A stretch of 19,250 nucleotides of DNA from an uncultured Bdellovibrionales bacterium (lineage in GTDB: Bacteria > Bdellovibrionota > FAC87 > UBA2466). Below the pieces are notes generated by a model that worked only from the letters and a program-made list of their open reading frames with translations, did no database searches and was not told the DNA's origin. Position numbers and translations under genes: made by a program. Of the stretch, positions 6,549-13,453 are shown piece after piece (position 1 is the first letter of the stretch; each line of letters begins with the position of its first letter). The DNA lies in contig CALCZU010000127.1 in the NCBI GenBank assembly GCA_937903155.1, positions 1 to 19,250 on the forward strand. Direction: 5' to 3'.

Positions 6549-7829
6549 ATGAGAGAACACCCGAAAACGGCGCATTTCGATTTTGCACTGGAGTTCCCAC
6601 AATACTGGCAGTCGTGTCTTCAGAAGATCAAAAACGAAGGTTTCGATTGCGTCGCTTCAAATATTTACTGGGGATTGCATGAATCCAGTCCCGGCATTCG
6701 GGACTTCTCCAAATCTTCTAAACTCAAACTCGAAAAATTTTTGCAAGTAGCCTCGTCGGTGGGATTGAAAGTGGAATTGGTTTTTGGATTTACCCCCTCG
6801 CAATACGCTTTTCCAGAATGGGTTAAGAATCTAAACGGGCAAAAGGCTCTGGTTCCTGCCCGAGAGTGGGACGGGATTTCAGGGCCCTATTTTTTAACCG
6901 AAATCCCTTCGTATGAAGAGACCGCTGTAAAAGAATCGTTTCTGTCTTTTTGCGAAGAGGCACTTTCCTACCTTCCACTTTATCTCGAGCCCGAGGGTCC
7001 AATCCGAGGTGTTTTTTTTGATATGGGCATCTACGCGCATGTACAATCCATCGCAGATAACGGTAGTTTTTCAAAAGGCCTCGAACGTGAATATAAATTG
7101 ATCGATAATCTTAATCAAAAATACCAAACTGCCTTTAACAGCTTTGCGAACGCCGGGTCAAAGACAGGTTTTAAAGTCCTTTTAAACCGAAGGCCCTGGC
7201 TTGCTTCTTATGACTATAAGGTGGCACGAAACATCTCCTTGAAAAGCTTTGCGAAAGAGATTGAAAAACTTTCGAGTCAGATTCCTAAGAAAGTCATTCT
7301 TGGCAGGCAAAAACAAGTTTCTGCAGAAGTTGAAGTGAATTATGACGGAGTTTTTATTGATGGCGCAGAAACCTTTTACCCTTTTATTCCCGAAAGTTTT
7401 GCACTCCCTCAAAGTGTCATCGGATTTAAGTTTCTCCAAAACTTCCAAGAGCAGTTTCGCTTTTGGAATTTCTCGTCGCTTCCTCTGTGGGAATCACAAG
7501 AAATTTCAAACATCAAAACGCATGTCTTGATTTGTGGAAAGTACCTCTCAGCGATTTCCATTCAATGGATTCAACAGAACCTAGAACAGGGTAAAAATAT
7601 GATTTTTCCCTTCGGCCTTCCTCAATTCGATCAAACGATGGCCCTCGTGCGGTTTGGCTCACCCGAACAGACTAAAACCTTACAGCTTTCTCAAAATCAC
7701 AGAGTTCAAGTTCAAAAAGTTGGAAAGGGAAAAGTTTTGCTTCCCTCACCAGTTTTCACACCCATTCATTTCAAAGAAGATTTGGAAGCCCTCGTAGGAA
7801 ACCTCAAAGAAATAGAGGATACCTTATGA
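6549..7829 (+). CDS. Glycoside-hydrolase (GH35/GH42-like) TIM-barrel protein, possibly inactive
   Basis: A 426-residue protein with no signal peptide. The first 90 residues follow the beta-galactosidase barrel pattern: YWQSCLQKIKNEGFDCVASN, then IYWGLHESSPGIRDF (cf. W-x-x-HE-x-x-x-G-x-x-DF), then LEKFLQVASSVGLKVEL and AFPEWV. GPIRGVFFDMGIY (150-162) lines up with the GH35 GGPIxxVQxENEYG acid/base segment, but the Asn-Glu pair is Met-Gly. The C-terminal third (VLICGKYLSAISIQWIQQNLEQGKNM broken over ~330-355, and VQKVGKGKVLLPSP) resembles the amidotransferase-like domain of GH42 enzymes. It starts 6 nt after lpxH and overlaps the next gene by 4 nt. A cytoplasmic sugar-binding or altered catalytic role is inference. 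Confidence 0.6.
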   Translation: MREHPKTAHFDFALEFPQYWQSCLQKIKNEGFDCVASNIYWGLHESSPGIRDFSKSSKLKLEKFLQVASSVGLKVELVFGFTPSQYAFPEWVKNLNGQKALVPAREWDGISGPYFLTEIPSYEETAVKESFLSFCEEALSYLPLYLEPEGPIRGVFFDMGIYAHVQSIADNGSFSKGLEREYKLIDNLNQKYQTAFNSFANAGSKTGFKVLLNRRPWLASYDYKVARNISLKSFAKEIEKLSSQIPKKVILGRQKQVSAEVEVNYDGVFIDGAETFYPFIPESFALPQSVIGFKFLQNFQEQFRFWNFSSLPLWESQEISNIKTHVLICGKYLSAISIQWIQQNLEQGKNMIFPFGLPQFDQTMALVRFGSPEQTKTLQLSQNHRVQVQKVGKGKVLLPSPVFTPIHFKEDLEALVGNLKEIEDTL

Positions 7830-8575
7830 AATTGCCTTATTTTCCCAGTCAAATCCTCTCCTTGGAAAATCAAGAGTTGGCGGCTGAGTCCTTAGGGTTG
7901 AAACATATCTCCCACGATTTTCTTGAATGGCAGAAAGATCATCTCCTCACCCGAGTCCATTATCGGACAGGGAAATCTATTTATGATTTAAATCCCGCTG
8001 AGGCGGGTCAAAATCAGCCAACGCTCTTTTATAAACACCCCGGTGAATCTCTCTCTCATATCGAATTGCACAAAGAGTTTTCGTTATGGGAGCGGATTCT
8101 TCCTTACCCCTGGGGTTTTTTGAAGGGGCTCTCTCGTAATTCGCCAGAGCTCGACGTTGCTATGCCTCTCAGTTTTCAGAATGAAGTGAGAGAATTTTTT
8201 ACGCTCTTAGATGAAATGGAATGGCTTTTATCCGACTCTGAAATTTCAGCTTTCTCAATCGAAGGATTTGGATGTGCGGTGCCGTTGGTATTAAGGTTCG
8301 TCAGAAAAAAATGTGTGGGAATTCTCGTCGATTCCGAACCTTTTGAGTGGCTCAATCAAAAAACTCAAGTAACGGCCGACACCCTCAAAGACCTATGGGG
8401 AACCCATTCAACCTATTTAAAATTGTCACTTCCAGAGTCCACGTCACAGGAAATGACTTTTAGAGAGCTGACTCGACTCATTAAGAACACACTCTCTGAA
8501 CCCAACAAACTGGTTCGCTATCGAGTTCCTACCTTAGAAGACGGCGAATTCGAAATTATGGATGCTGAGAGGTAG
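7826..8575 (+). CDS. Unknown protein translationally coupled to the glycoside-hydrolase-like gene
   Basis: A 249-residue cytoplasmic-looking protein with no signal peptide and no membrane segment. I recognise no family. It begins MKLPYFPSQILSLENQEL and has a central acidic and aromatic region (LLDEMEWLLSDSEISAFSIEG, residues ~130-150) and a C-terminal part ending in EDGEFEIMDAER. The start codon overlaps the stop of the preceding gene as ATGA, so the two products are probably made in a fixed ratio and may act together. The 3' end overlaps the 3' end of the convergent response regulator by 20 nt. A link to cell-envelope sugar metabolism is suggested only by its neighbours. Confidence 0.65.
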   Translation: MKLPYFPSQILSLENQELAAESLGLKHISHDFLEWQKDHLLTRVHYRTGKSIYDLNPAEAGQNQPTLFYKHPGESLSHIELHKEFSLWERILPYPWGFLKGLSRNSPELDVAMPLSFQNEVREFFTLLDEMEWLLSDSEISAFSIEGFGCAVPLVLRFVRKKCVGILVDSEPFEWLNQKTQVTADTLKDLWGTHSTYLKLSLPESTSQEMTFRELTRLIKNTLSEPNKLVRYRVPTLEDGEFEIMDAER

Positions 8576-8939
8576 AATTCGGCTCTGAGCTTAGTGTTTT
8601 GATTAATTCCACAAAGTTGATGGGCTTCGGAATAAATTTCAATCCAAATTCTTCCGCCGTCGCTTGAGCGTCGGCCGCAGCCGAGACGACAATCACAGGA
8701 GTTGAGGCGACTTTCCCTCTTTTTCTAAGCTCTTCTAAAAGTTCATAGCCATTCATGACGGGCATCATCAAATCGAGAAGAACCCAAGTCGGCTTCACAG
8801 ATGATGTGAGAATTTCCAAAGCTTCCAACCCATTGTAGGCTGAGAAAATTCTATAGCCTTGCATTTCCAGTAAATGTTTCAGACTCGAGTGAAGATCAAA
8901 ATCATCTTCAGCAAGTAGAATGAGTTTAGGGTCAGACAC
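8556..8939 (-). CDS. Single-domain response regulator (receiver only)
   Basis: A 127-residue CheY-type receiver. Visible signature residues are the acidic pair AEDD (Asp12, Asp13), the phospho-acceptor Asp56 in LLDLMMP, Ser86 in VVSA, and Lys105 in IPKPI. There is no output domain, so it would signal through protein contacts or a phosphorelay. The GTG at 8939 is chosen because AGAAGGAA lies about 8 nt upstream and the codon overlaps the kinase stop as GTGTCTGA. The open frame extends to 9014, but that part lies inside the kinase gene. The overlap makes the kinase upstream its likely partner. Its downstream effector is not in the window. Confidence 0.9.
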   Translation of the reverse strand: MSDPKLILLAEDDFDLHSSLKHLLEMQGYRIFSAYNGLEALEILTSSVKPTWVLLDLMMPVMNGYELLEELRKRGKVASTPVIVVSAAADAQATAEEFGLKFIPKPINFVELIKTLSSEPNSTSQHP

Positions 8940-10542
8940 TTTTTGTTTCCTTCTGTTGAAGAGGCAAAACCACCGTAAAACGGGCTCCTTCACCCAATGT
9001 ACTTTTAACCTCAATATGTCCTTCGTGCGCTTCGACTATTTGTTTGCAAATAAATAGACCCAGTCCCATTCCGCTAATTCTTTTAGAAGAAACCGCCCGC
9101 TCAAAGCGTTTGAAAATCCGTTCTTGATCTTCAAGTGCGATTCCAATTCCTTGATCCTCGACAGTGAGAGTTACGTTGGAAGAATCAGTGGAAAGTGAAA
9201 CGAGGATAGGTTTTCCTTGAGAGTATTTTAGGGAGTTTGAAAGCAGGTTTAAAAGCAACTGCTCTATTCTATTTAAATCGGCTTCGATAAAAATCTCATT
9301 TTCGCTTCTAAAAGAAACATCGCACCGAGCTTGCCTAAAAGACGTCGAAAGGCTTTGAATCGTTTTCTGTGTAAGATCCGAAAGGTTGAAACGCTCCGAA
9401 GCGAGAATTACTTTTCCAAAAGAAAGCTTCGAGCTATACAGCATATCCTCAACTAAGTGAGTCAGTCTATCTGCTTGACGGCTCACCGTCTCAACAAACG
9501 ACCTCAACTCGCCTTTTTCCTGAAATACGGAATCTTCTTTTTGCAACTTCAGCTGCGCCATTTCAGTTTGAATCTTAATAGTCGTGAGGGGAGTTTTTAA
9601 CTCATGCGAAGCGATAGAAATGAACTCATCGCTCATCTTCAAAGCCTCTCGGCTTGCTTCTAAAAGCAGACGATTGCGTTCGATTTTCTTCGAATCCGTA
9701 ATATCCCGAATCGCCGTAATTCGAAGCGTTTTGCCTTCGAAAAGATGGTGCTTAGCGTAAACCTCGATAGGAAAAACAGAACCGTTTTTCCTTAATCCCG
9801 TGACTTCGTAAGGCGACTCGATTTGCCCATCAATATGCGCCTGGACAGTTTCACGATGTTCAACTACCACAAAATCCTTCACAGATTTTGAAAGAGTTTC
9901 CTCACGCGTGTAACCAAACATCGCCAAAAAGGACCCGTTTAAGTCGACGATTTCTCCTCGCTCCGAAACAACCAAACCCTCAAAAAGCGCATCAAAAAGG
10001 ACCTGCAATCTTTTCGCATTGTCTTTCAATTCTTTTCCAAGTTGCAAACGGGTACGGAGGGCAAAATATGCAAAAGCTAAAATCGTTCCCATGCCGGATA
10101 GAAAGACCGTTTTTAAAAGGTTGGGATCCAACGTCGTCAATAAAAGAGAGAGCCCCGCAACGTAAAGGGCATAATAAAGAAGTGCCTTCTGACTTTCCAG
10201 ACATGCGCAAAATGCAACGACCGTCACATACGCGCCAACCACCCAATTTGAATCCGAAGGGTTGTGGTGAAACAGATAAAAATAATGGAACGTTGTAAGC
10301 CAGGCGCAAGCGTAGAAAAGCAGTGAAAGGTGGCGTACGACTGGCTTAAAAAGGTAGCTCAGAATCAAAACCAGTCCAAAACTAGATGTGGCTAGGAGAC
10401 GGCTCGGAAGCGGATTATACGATCCAGGAAGAAAAAGTTCGACCAAACCCCACCAAATTAGATAAGCCATTCCACCAGTTAGTAGCAGCAATCTCTGCTG
10501 CTTAACCCATTGGGGCTTGGGATTCTGAACGATACTACTCAC
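8932..10542 (-). CDS. Membrane PAS-domain sensor histidine kinase
   Basis: A 536-residue sensor kinase. About six hydrophobic segments lie in residues 17-163, with short loops and no large periplasmic domain. A PAS domain follows at ~175-285 (LFDALFEGLVVSERGEIVDLNGSFLAMFGYT, ending ITAIRDITDSKK). HisKA comes next with the phospho-acceptor His313 in SHELKTPLT. The ATPase domain has an N box (NLLSNSLKYS, 432-441), a G1 box (DQGIGI, 463-468), an F region (IFKRFERA) and a G2 box (GMGLGL, 491-496), so it looks fully active. The start is GTG at 10542 with a weak Shine-Dalgarno. It ends 8 nt inside the response regulator. The six-helix input with cytoplasmic PAS suggests sensing at the membrane or inside the cell. 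The signal is unknown. Confidence 0.92.
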   Translation of the reverse strand: MSSIVQNPKPQWVKQQRLLLLTGGMAYLIWWGLVELFLPGSYNPLPSRLLATSSFGLVLILSYLFKPVVRHLSLLFYACAWLTTFHYFYLFHHNPSDSNWVVGAYVTVVAFCACLESQKALLYYALYVAGLSLLLTTLDPNLLKTVFLSGMGTILAFAYFALRTRLQLGKELKDNAKRLQVLFDALFEGLVVSERGEIVDLNGSFLAMFGYTREETLSKSVKDFVVVEHRETVQAHIDGQIESPYEVTGLRKNGSVFPIEVYAKHHLFEGKTLRITAIRDITDSKKIERNRLLLEASREALKMSDEFISIASHELKTPLTTIKIQTEMAQLKLQKEDSVFQEKGELRSFVETVSRQADRLTHLVEDMLYSSKLSFGKVILASERFNLSDLTQKTIQSLSTSFRQARCDVSFRSENEIFIEADLNRIEQLLLNLLSNSLKYSQGKPILVSLSTDSSNVTLTVEDQGIGIALEDQERIFKRFERAVSSKRISGMGLGLFICKQIVEAHEGHIEVKSTLGEGARFTVVLPLQQKETKSV

Positions 10543-10631
10543 AAGCCTAGCTTATCCCACTTCTTCGAAGATGGCGAAGAAGGTTGTAAACACGCCACTT
10601 CCCTGTTAAACAAGCTCTACTAAATTTCCTT

Positions 10632-10683
10632 GCTCTACCATAGGGGTAGAGCCTTCAGTCTTAAAGACTATGACCGAAAGGAG
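10632..10683 (+). promoter_or_regulatory. rpsF leader structure, candidate S6:S18 autoregulatory motif
   Basis: Two stem-loops precede rpsF. GCTCTACC (10632-10639) pairs with GGTAGAGC (10645-10652) over 8 bp. Then CCTT (10652-10655) can pair with AAGG (10778 minus 100, that is 10678-10681) enclosing AGTCT (10657-10661) paired with AGACT (10665-10669). The 3' side between the two helices is unpaired and holds CCG (10674-10676). A hairpin with a CCG-bearing 3' bulge near the rpsF start is the hallmark of the S6:S18-binding leader. The closing stem includes part of the Shine-Dalgarno AAAGGAG. Binding would let S6:S18 repress its own translation. This was paired by eye only. Confidence 0.45.
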
Positions 10684-10689
10684 CTCATA

Positions 10690-11154
10690 ATGTCTGTTGT
10701 TACGCTGAATAACTATGAAACTGTCTATATTCTAAAGGCTAGCCTTTCTGAATCCGACGCCAATACTATCCACACCAAAATCGATAACGTCATCACGAAG
10801 TTTGAAGGCAAACTTCTAGGACGCGACGATTGGGGTGTCCGCGAAATGGCCTACGAGATCGATGACGAGCGATCCGGCCGCTATCTTGTCTTGGGTTACA
10901 CCGGAAAATCAGGAGTTGTTGAAGAAATCGAAAGACACTTCAAAATTTCTCCAGATGTTCTTCGGTATCTGACCATCGCTGTCGATGCAAATTACAGCTA
11001 TGACATGGTCAAAAAACAAATTGCCCTGGCAGAAGAAGAAATCAAAAAGAATCGCGAAGCTCGCGATCAACGCAAAAAATTCCAGGGAGGCGGACACGGT
11101 GGCGGAAGAGATTTCCAAAGTCGCGATTCCTTCCAGGGACATGGCCGCGACTCG
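10690..11154 (+). CDS. rpsF: 30S ribosomal protein S6
   Basis: S6 partners with S18 on the platform of the 30S subunit. The family pattern is clear: NNYETVYILKASLSE at the start, KIDNVITKFEGKLLGRDDWGVREMAYEI in the middle, and GRYLVLGYTG followed by RHFKISPDVLRYLTI. AAAGGAG 6 nt before ATG 10690 sets the start; an upstream in-frame ATG at 10630 lies in the leader hairpin and is not credible. The core ends near residue 120 and is followed by a Gly/Arg/His/Gln tail (GGGHGGGRDF and similar) to residue 155. That is longer than most S6 proteins and is likely disordered, perhaps RNA-binding. The OB-fold gene begins directly after its TAA stop, and rpsR follows. Confidence 0.95.
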
Positions 11155-11157
11155 TAA

Positions 11158-11517
11158 GTGAAAAAGGAAGTGAGCGCGAAAGCGCCCGATGAGAACTTTG
11201 CTAAAAACTTTGTTAGTTTAAAAGGCAAAGTCACTAAAGTCGGTGCCTTCGCCTACACTGCCTCCGGAAAAGCCGTGGTTGAAGTAACCCTGGCAATTCC
11301 TCAAGAGCTTTTTGGTGAGAGCTCCGTTGGATATATCGCTCTTCAGTTCGAAGGGGATATGGCGGAGTTCGAAGCAAAAAAGCTAAAAATCGGCCACAAG
11401 CTTGAAGTAACTGGGATCCTCTGGTCCCGGAAATTTAAAAACCGGCGTAATGACCCGGTGATTGAAACAAAAGTGATTGTTAAAAATATTGGAGGAAAAA
11501 ATGAGAAAAACATCTGA
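11158..11517 (+). CDS. Divergent OB-fold protein (PriB/SSB-like) in the rpsF-rpsR operon
   Basis: A 119-residue protein located between rpsF and rpsR, where Firmicutes carry ssb and many beta/gammaproteobacteria carry priB. Residues ~18-113 follow the OB-fold strand plan: FVSLKGKVTKVGAF, AVVEVTLAIPQ, GYIALQFEG, KIGHKLEVTGILWSRKF, and IETKVIVKNIGG. The Leu-Lys-Gly-Lys-Val first strand and the 'gdklevtG' turn are typical of SSB-like folds. It lacks the acidic tail of SSB. GTG at 11158 abuts the rpsF stop; no ATG start is available and an in-frame GTG at 11170 is the alternative. The 3' end overlaps rpsR by 17 nt. Single-strand DNA binding or replication restart is the likely role. The choice between PriB and SSB is open. 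Confidence 0.65.
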   Translation: MKKEVSAKAPDENFAKNFVSLKGKVTKVGAFAYTASGKAVVEVTLAIPQELFGESSVGYIALQFEGDMAEFEAKKLKIGHKLEVTGILWSRKFKNRRNDPVIETKVIVKNIGGKNEKNI

Positions 11518-11794
11518 AGATAAAGGTAGATTCGATAAAGATGATTTCGATAAGGGTGGCGGCGGAGAAAAAAGATCTTTCTCAAAGCGCCGGGGTTGCC
11601 GTTTCTGTGGAGATAGCCCTCAGCTTCTAGATTATAAAGACAAGTACCTCTTGTCTAATTTCACGTCGGAAAGATTCAAAATCACTCCACGTCGAATTTC
11701 TGGAATCTGCGCAAAACACCAAAGAACGCTCACGACCGCAATTAAGCGCTCGAGACATTTAGCGATCTTGGCGTACACAACTGCGCAAAACTAG
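11501..11794 (+). CDS. rpsR: 30S ribosomal protein S18, zinc-binding (C+) form
   Basis: S18 binds S6 and 16S rRNA on the 30S platform. The 97-residue protein has the family core LLDYKDKYLLSNFTSERFKI, then TPRRISGICAKHQRTLTTAIKRSRHLAILAY. Cys33 and Cys36 (CRFC) together with Cys70 and His73 (CAKH) make a likely zinc site, so this is the C+ type that is usually repressed under zinc limitation in genomes carrying a C- paralogue. The start is set by GGAGGAAAAA just before ATG 11501, which overlaps the OB-fold gene by 17 nt. The N-terminus is extended and rich in Asp/Lys/Gly (residues 1-28). Confidence 0.95.
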   Translation: MRKTSEDKGRFDKDDFDKGGGGEKRSFSKRRGCRFCGDSPQLLDYKDKYLLSNFTSERFKITPRRISGICAKHQRTLTTAIKRSRHLAILAYTTAQN

Positions 11795-11811
11795 TTTTTA
11801 GGATTTCTTAA

Positions 11812-12747
11812 ATGCGCTTAGTGAATGACAAAGAAGAACGAAGAGAGCCTATCGAGGTCGATCTGCTTGCAGTGATCTCGCAGGGTTTTCTTTGCTCTCT
11901 TGGAATGATGACATTTTTCTTGTCACCATTGCCCATTATTCACGCGCATTTAAAACTAGTGAATCCATGGGCGAAGGTTGCGACTTTGTTAGGCGCAATC
12001 CTCGCCATTGTGATGCTTGAGTTGCCGGTCGTTGCGGTCGTTCTCTGCTTTGTGATCGGAATTTATATCGCAGATAACTACCAAAATGAGATGCCTTTCT
12101 GGAAAAATCTCTCGACAACGGTAGTGATTGCTACCGCAATTGGTTTTGGTGCCCTCTTATTGAACGCCTCGTTAGAAAAACTAACGATTCTCGAATATGG
12201 AACACGCGCAATCGACAGCTTTCTAAAAGTTGCGGAACAGTCCATCAAATTAAACGACGGCTCTGTGCAATGGTCGGATATCCGGTCGGTCCTGATTTAT
12301 CAGGGGCCGTATTTCTTTGTTTCGAGCAGTATTCTTTTGTTCTGGTTTAGTGTGGGAATGGCAGCTCATCTCGAATGGGTCAAAGATACACACCCTTATT
12401 CCGCCCGTGCTTTGAGACAACTTCGAGTTCCCAACACAATCATCCTCGCATTTATTGCGGTCTTCGCACTCAATGCCACTGTGACTGGCCCGTTTCATCA
12501 CTTGGTTTCCGGGGTTTTTAGAGTTTTAGGAACAATTATTTTTATTCAAGGGATCGTCACTCTTTCGAATGCGATGGCTCTCAAAGGAGCAGGTCGCGGA
12601 GCGAGGGCTATCGTGTACGTATTTTCTTGTACCGTCGCTTTCTACGCGGTGATAGGACTTGGGGTTCTTTCACCTTGGTTTTTCAGAAAAAATCGTGATC
12701 GTCTCGCCGAAAAGCAAGACGTGAAACTAGAGGAGGTCAGTGTATGA
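11812..12747 (+). CDS. DUF2232 (YybS-like) integral membrane protein
   Basis: A 311-residue polytopic membrane protein with about eight hydrophobic segments: residues ~19-45 (FLCSLGMMTFFLSPLPII), 55-90, 105-120, 170-190, 210-225, 240-255 and 265-290. Its place in a ribosomal operon immediately before rplI, together with the fold pattern, matches DUF2232/YybS proteins, which sit beside rpsF-rpsR-rplI in many genomes. Function is unknown. An AGGA lies about 8 nt before the ATG. Its TGA overlaps the rplI ATG (ATGA), indicating translational coupling. The C-terminal tail is charged and probably cytoplasmic. The family call rests on context and topology, and is less certain than its coding status. 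Confidence 0.75.
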   Translation: MRLVNDKEERREPIEVDLLAVISQGFLCSLGMMTFFLSPLPIIHAHLKLVNPWAKVATLLGAILAIVMLELPVVAVVLCFVIGIYIADNYQNEMPFWKNLSTTVVIATAIGFGALLLNASLEKLTILEYGTRAIDSFLKVAEQSIKLNDGSVQWSDIRSVLIYQGPYFFVSSSILLFWFSVGMAAHLEWVKDTHPYSARALRQLRVPNTIILAFIAVFALNATVTGPFHHLVSGVFRVLGTIIFIQGIVTLSNAMALKGAGRGARAIVYVFSCTVAFYAVIGLGVLSPWFFRKNRDRLAEKQDVKLEEVSV

Positions 12748-13187
12748 AGGTCATTTTAAGACAAGACGTCAAAAATCTGGGCGTGATCGGAGCAATCGTC
12801 GATGTCCGTGATGGATATGGGCGTAATTACTTGATTCCAAGAAGCTTCGCAGTTCCTGCGACCGTCAATAATATGAAGGCGTTCGAACACGAACAGAAAG
12901 TCATGGAATCCCGTAAAAACAAACGGAAAAAAGAAGCCGAAGGTTTAAAAGCAAAGCTTGAAAAAACTTCCTGCTCGATTTCCAAAAAAGTCGGCGAAAA
13001 CGACAAACTTTTCGGTTCCGTCACCACTCAAGATATCGAACAAGCGTTCACAAACGAAGGCTTCACGATCGATAAAAAAGATATTCTTCTCACCGAGAGC
13101 ATCAAAGCCTTGGGAGTTTACACGGTACCTATCCGAGTATTCGAAGACGTCATTGCGAGTACAAAAGTTTGGGTAGTTAAAGAGTAA
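12744..13187 (+). CDS. rplI: 50S ribosomal protein L9
   Basis: L9 binds 23S rRNA near the L1 stalk. The 147-residue protein has the two-domain plan. The N-terminal domain is MKVILRQDVKNLG followed by GAIVDVRDGYGRNYLIP (Gly-rich loop). Next comes a long charged connecting helix (residues ~44-76, Lys/Glu-rich), and then the C-terminal domain with KLFGSVTTQDI, FTIDKKDILL, IKALGVYTVPIR and VWVVKE. Length is normal. GAGGAGG 7 nt upstream of the ATG is a strong Shine-Dalgarno lying inside the previous gene. This is the last gene of the operon; a hairpin at 13208 and a repeat pair follow. Confidence 0.97.
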   Translation: MKVILRQDVKNLGVIGAIVDVRDGYGRNYLIPRSFAVPATVNNMKAFEHEQKVMESRKNKRKKEAEGLKAKLEKTSCSISKKVGENDKLFGSVTTQDIEQAFTNEGFTIDKKDILLTESIKALGVYTVPIRVFEDVIASTKVWVVKE

Positions 13188-13207
13188 TTGCAAGTTTAAC
13201 GGTCATC

Positions 13208-13231
13208 GGGGTTCTCTGAATAGGGAACCCC
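13208..13231 (+). terminator. Hairpin after rplI, likely end of the ribosomal operon
   Basis: GGGGTTCTC (13208-13216) pairs with GGGAACCCC (13223-13231) over 9 bp with one G-T pair, around a 6-nt loop TGAATA, 20 nt after the rplI stop. The stem is strong, but there is no T-run after it, so it may end transcription weakly or protect the 3' end. Confidence 0.5.
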
Positions 13232-13243
13232 GGGTACCCTTCT

Positions 13244-13274
13244 CCCGTCTTCGCCTTCGGCTATGCCGGGCGAG
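13244..13274 (-). repeat. GC-rich dispersed repeat, copy 2 (inverted)
   Basis: Read on the minus strand the unit is CTCGCCCGGCATAGCC, then GAA, then GGCGAAGACGGG. It matches copy 3 on the plus strand at most positions, so copies 2 and 3 face each other across a 16-nt spacer and could form a large hairpin. Confidence 0.6.
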
Positions 13275-13290
13275 CGGCAAAACAAACAGG

Positions 13291-13325
13291 CTTGTCCGGC
13301 GTAGCCCAAAGGGCGTAGACGGAAC
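13291..13325 (+). repeat. GC-rich dispersed repeat, copy 3
   Basis: CTTGTCCGGCGTAGCC, then CAAA, then GGGCGTAGACGGAAC. It begins with the same ten bases (CTTGTCCGGC) as copy 1 at 625-634 and shares the ending GxxGTAGACGxAA. It is the right half of the inverted pair with 13244-13274, in the gap between rplI and the next gene. Confidence 0.6.
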
Positions 13326-13453
13326 GCCCTTCATTCTTTCTCATTTTTTAATTCCGTAACAGTTTGACTCAGAATCTGCTCATTTAGATTTTATTGGGAT
13401 AGTTTTGTGATTTTGGTGTGATAGTTCTTAGCTATTCTTTGAAGGAGTAGGTG

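Noticed and set aside
8940..9014. N-terminal extension of the response regulator to 9014
   Set aside because: The added residues lie within the kinase gene and do not belong to a receiver; the GTG at 8939 has a good Shine-Dalgarno.
9888..10298. 136-codon plus-strand frame inside the sensor kinase gene
   Set aside because: It is an out-of-frame shadow of the kinase with Lys/Pro/Arg-rich, unstructured composition.
13364..13392. TTGACT with GATTTT as a promoter for the 13454 gene
   Set aside because: The -35 is good but the -10 is poor, and other weak pairs nearby are equally likely.
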